Of a stretch of DNA of 5,441 nucleotides, positions 4,674-5,441 are shown piece by piece (the first letter of the stretch is position 1; each line of letters starts with the position of its first letter). The DNA comes from an uncultured Gemmiger sp. (GTDB lineage: Bacteria; Bacillota; Clostridia; Oscillospirales; Ruminococcaceae), in NCBI GenBank assembly GCA_959018215.1, contig CAUEKL010000161.1, positions 1-5,441 of the forward strand, given 5' to 3'. Under the pieces are notes generated by a model. The model searched no databases, was not told where the DNA came from, and was given only the letters and a program-made list of their open reading frames with translations. Made by a program: the position numbers and the translations under genes.

Positions 4674-5441
4674 TTACCCCTCCACCCCTGCCAGATACTC
4701 CTGGGCAAAGTGCACGGCCACGGCGCCGTCGGCGGTGGCGGTGACCACCTGGCGCACCGCCTTGGCGCGGGCATCGCCCACCGCAAAGACGCCGGGCAGG
4801 TTGGTGCGGGTGGTTTCGTCGGCGGCAAAATACCCGGCGGCGTCGCAGGTCACCTGCTCCCGGAAGAGCTGGGTGTCCGGCACGCGGCCGATGGCCGCAA
4901 ACACGCCGTCACAGGCCAGTTCCCGGATGGCGCCGGTGTGCACATCCTCCACCTTCAGGGCGCACAGACGACCATCCTCCCCCTGGACCAGTTCCGCCGG
5001 GCGGGCATTCCAGACGATCTCCACCCCGCTGTTTTCCAGGGCGCGGACGTTGGGTGCCGGGGCGCGCAGGGTATCCCGGCGATGCACCAGGTATACCTTC
5101 TGGCACAGATTGGCCAGATGCAGCGCATCCCCCACCGCCGTGTTGCCGCCGCCCACGACCACCACCGTCTTGCCCCGGTAGAGCATCCCGTCACAGGCGG
5201 CGCAGTAGCCCATGCCCCGGCCGATGAGTTCCTTCTCGTTTGGCAGGCCCAGAGGACGGGGAGAGGCGCCGGGGGCCAGCACCACCGTGCGGGCCAGCAC
5301 TTCCCCGTCATCCGTCTGCAGATGCTTGACCTCGCCGGTGAGGTCGGCGCCGGTCAGCTGGGCATAGCGGTACTCCGCCCCCGCCCGCTCGGCCCCCTGG
5401 CGCATCAGGTCCCCCAGGGAATACCCGTCCAGCCCTTCCGG
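4674..5441 (-). CDS. trxB: Thioredoxin-disulfide reductase, N-terminus beyond the window
   Basis: This FAD enzyme passes electrons from NADPH to thioredoxin in the cytoplasm. The 255 residues present are open to the right edge; the family is usually 300-320 long, so about 50 N-terminal residues, including the first FAD-binding GxGxxG, are missing. The 12 codons before the internal ATG at 5405 (PEGLDGYSLGDL) match the conserved segment ahead of the NADPH domain, so that ATG is not the start. The redox centre is CAACD with cysteines at window residues 80 and 83. The NADPH-binding motif GGGNTA is at 96-101 and the phosphate-binding HRRD at 119-122. The C-terminal FAD motif FAVGDAR (218-224) and RQVVTATADGAVA are intact. 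The second residue of the redox loop is Ala where Thr is commoner. NADPH use is inferred from HRRD; ferredoxin-dependent relatives lack these basic residues. No terminator is visible within 60 bases of the stop. Confidence 0.93.
   Translation of the reverse strand, partial: PEGLDGYSLGDLMRQGAERAGAEYRYAQLTGADLTGEVKHLQTDDGEVLARTVVLAPGASPRPLGLPNEKELIGRGMGYCAACDGMLYRGKTVVVVGGGNTAVGDALHLANLCQKVYLVHRRDTLRAPAPNVRALENSGVEIVWNARPAELVQGEDGRLCALKVEDVHTGAIRELACDGVFAAIGRVPDTQLFREQVTCDAAGYFAADETTRTNLPGVFAVGDARAKAVRQVVTATADGAVAVHFAQEYLAGVEG

Noticed and set aside
1..5441. CRISPR arrays, tRNA or rRNA genes, insertion-sequence ends
   Set aside because: I looked for regularly spaced repeats, tRNA-like cloverleaf segments and terminal inverted repeats flanking a transposase and saw none.

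Overview
The window is a stretch of bacterial chromosome with two very different base compositions. Most of it is GC-rich: one 60-base line inside the EF-G-like gene is about 68% G+C by hand count. It carries spoIIE, an elongation-factor-G paralog and thioredoxin reductase. SpoIIE is restricted to endospore-forming Firmicutes and their relatives. Together with the high G+C, the short Gram-positive Shine-Dalgarno sites and the style of the proteins, this suggests a GC-rich gut Clostridium relative (Oscillospirales/Ruminococcaceae; something like Gemmiger, Subdoligranulum or Flavonifractor is possible but cannot be fixed from this sequence).

Layout. (1) 1-1479, + strand: C-terminal 492 residues of SpoIIE, open at the left edge, with the last membrane segment, the linker/regulatory region and a complete PP2C phosphatase domain. 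(2) 1480-1713: intergenic, with an AT-rich patch holding a weak terminator candidate and a promoter, then a GC-rich leader that can fold. (3) 1714-3792, + strand: a complete 692-residue EF-G-like translational GTPase of the EF-G-2 type, with altered switch motifs. (4) 3815-3867: a strong bidirectional terminator, a perfect 36-bp palindrome between convergent genes. (5) 3902-4613, - strand: an AT-rich island (42% and 30% G+C in two hand-counted lines) holding a GNAT acetyltransferase gene and its upstream region. (6) 4674-5441, - strand: thioredoxin reductase, lacking its N-terminus at the right edge.

The most unusual part is the 265-bp leader of the GNAT gene. Read on the - strand it has a near-consensus promoter (TTGACA, 17 bp, TATGAT) with a tetO-like palindrome in the spacer. 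A 20-codon ORF with a good ribosome-binding site follows, and then an intrinsic terminator (7-bp stem and T-rich tail). A second, hydrophobic ORF reads straight through the terminator and ends in an ATGA overlap with the GNAT start codon. This is the architecture expected of translation-dependent attenuation of an inducible resistance or detoxification gene. The alternative is a small membrane-protein gene broken by a frameshift. The signals are visible in the sequence; the regulatory mechanism is inferred.

The three GC-rich genes look like resident housekeeping or sporulation genes. The GNAT unit looks like a later arrival placed downstream of trxB. The stretch from 4614 to 4673, between the trxB stop and the leader promoter, shows no feature, and no separate trxB terminator is visible.
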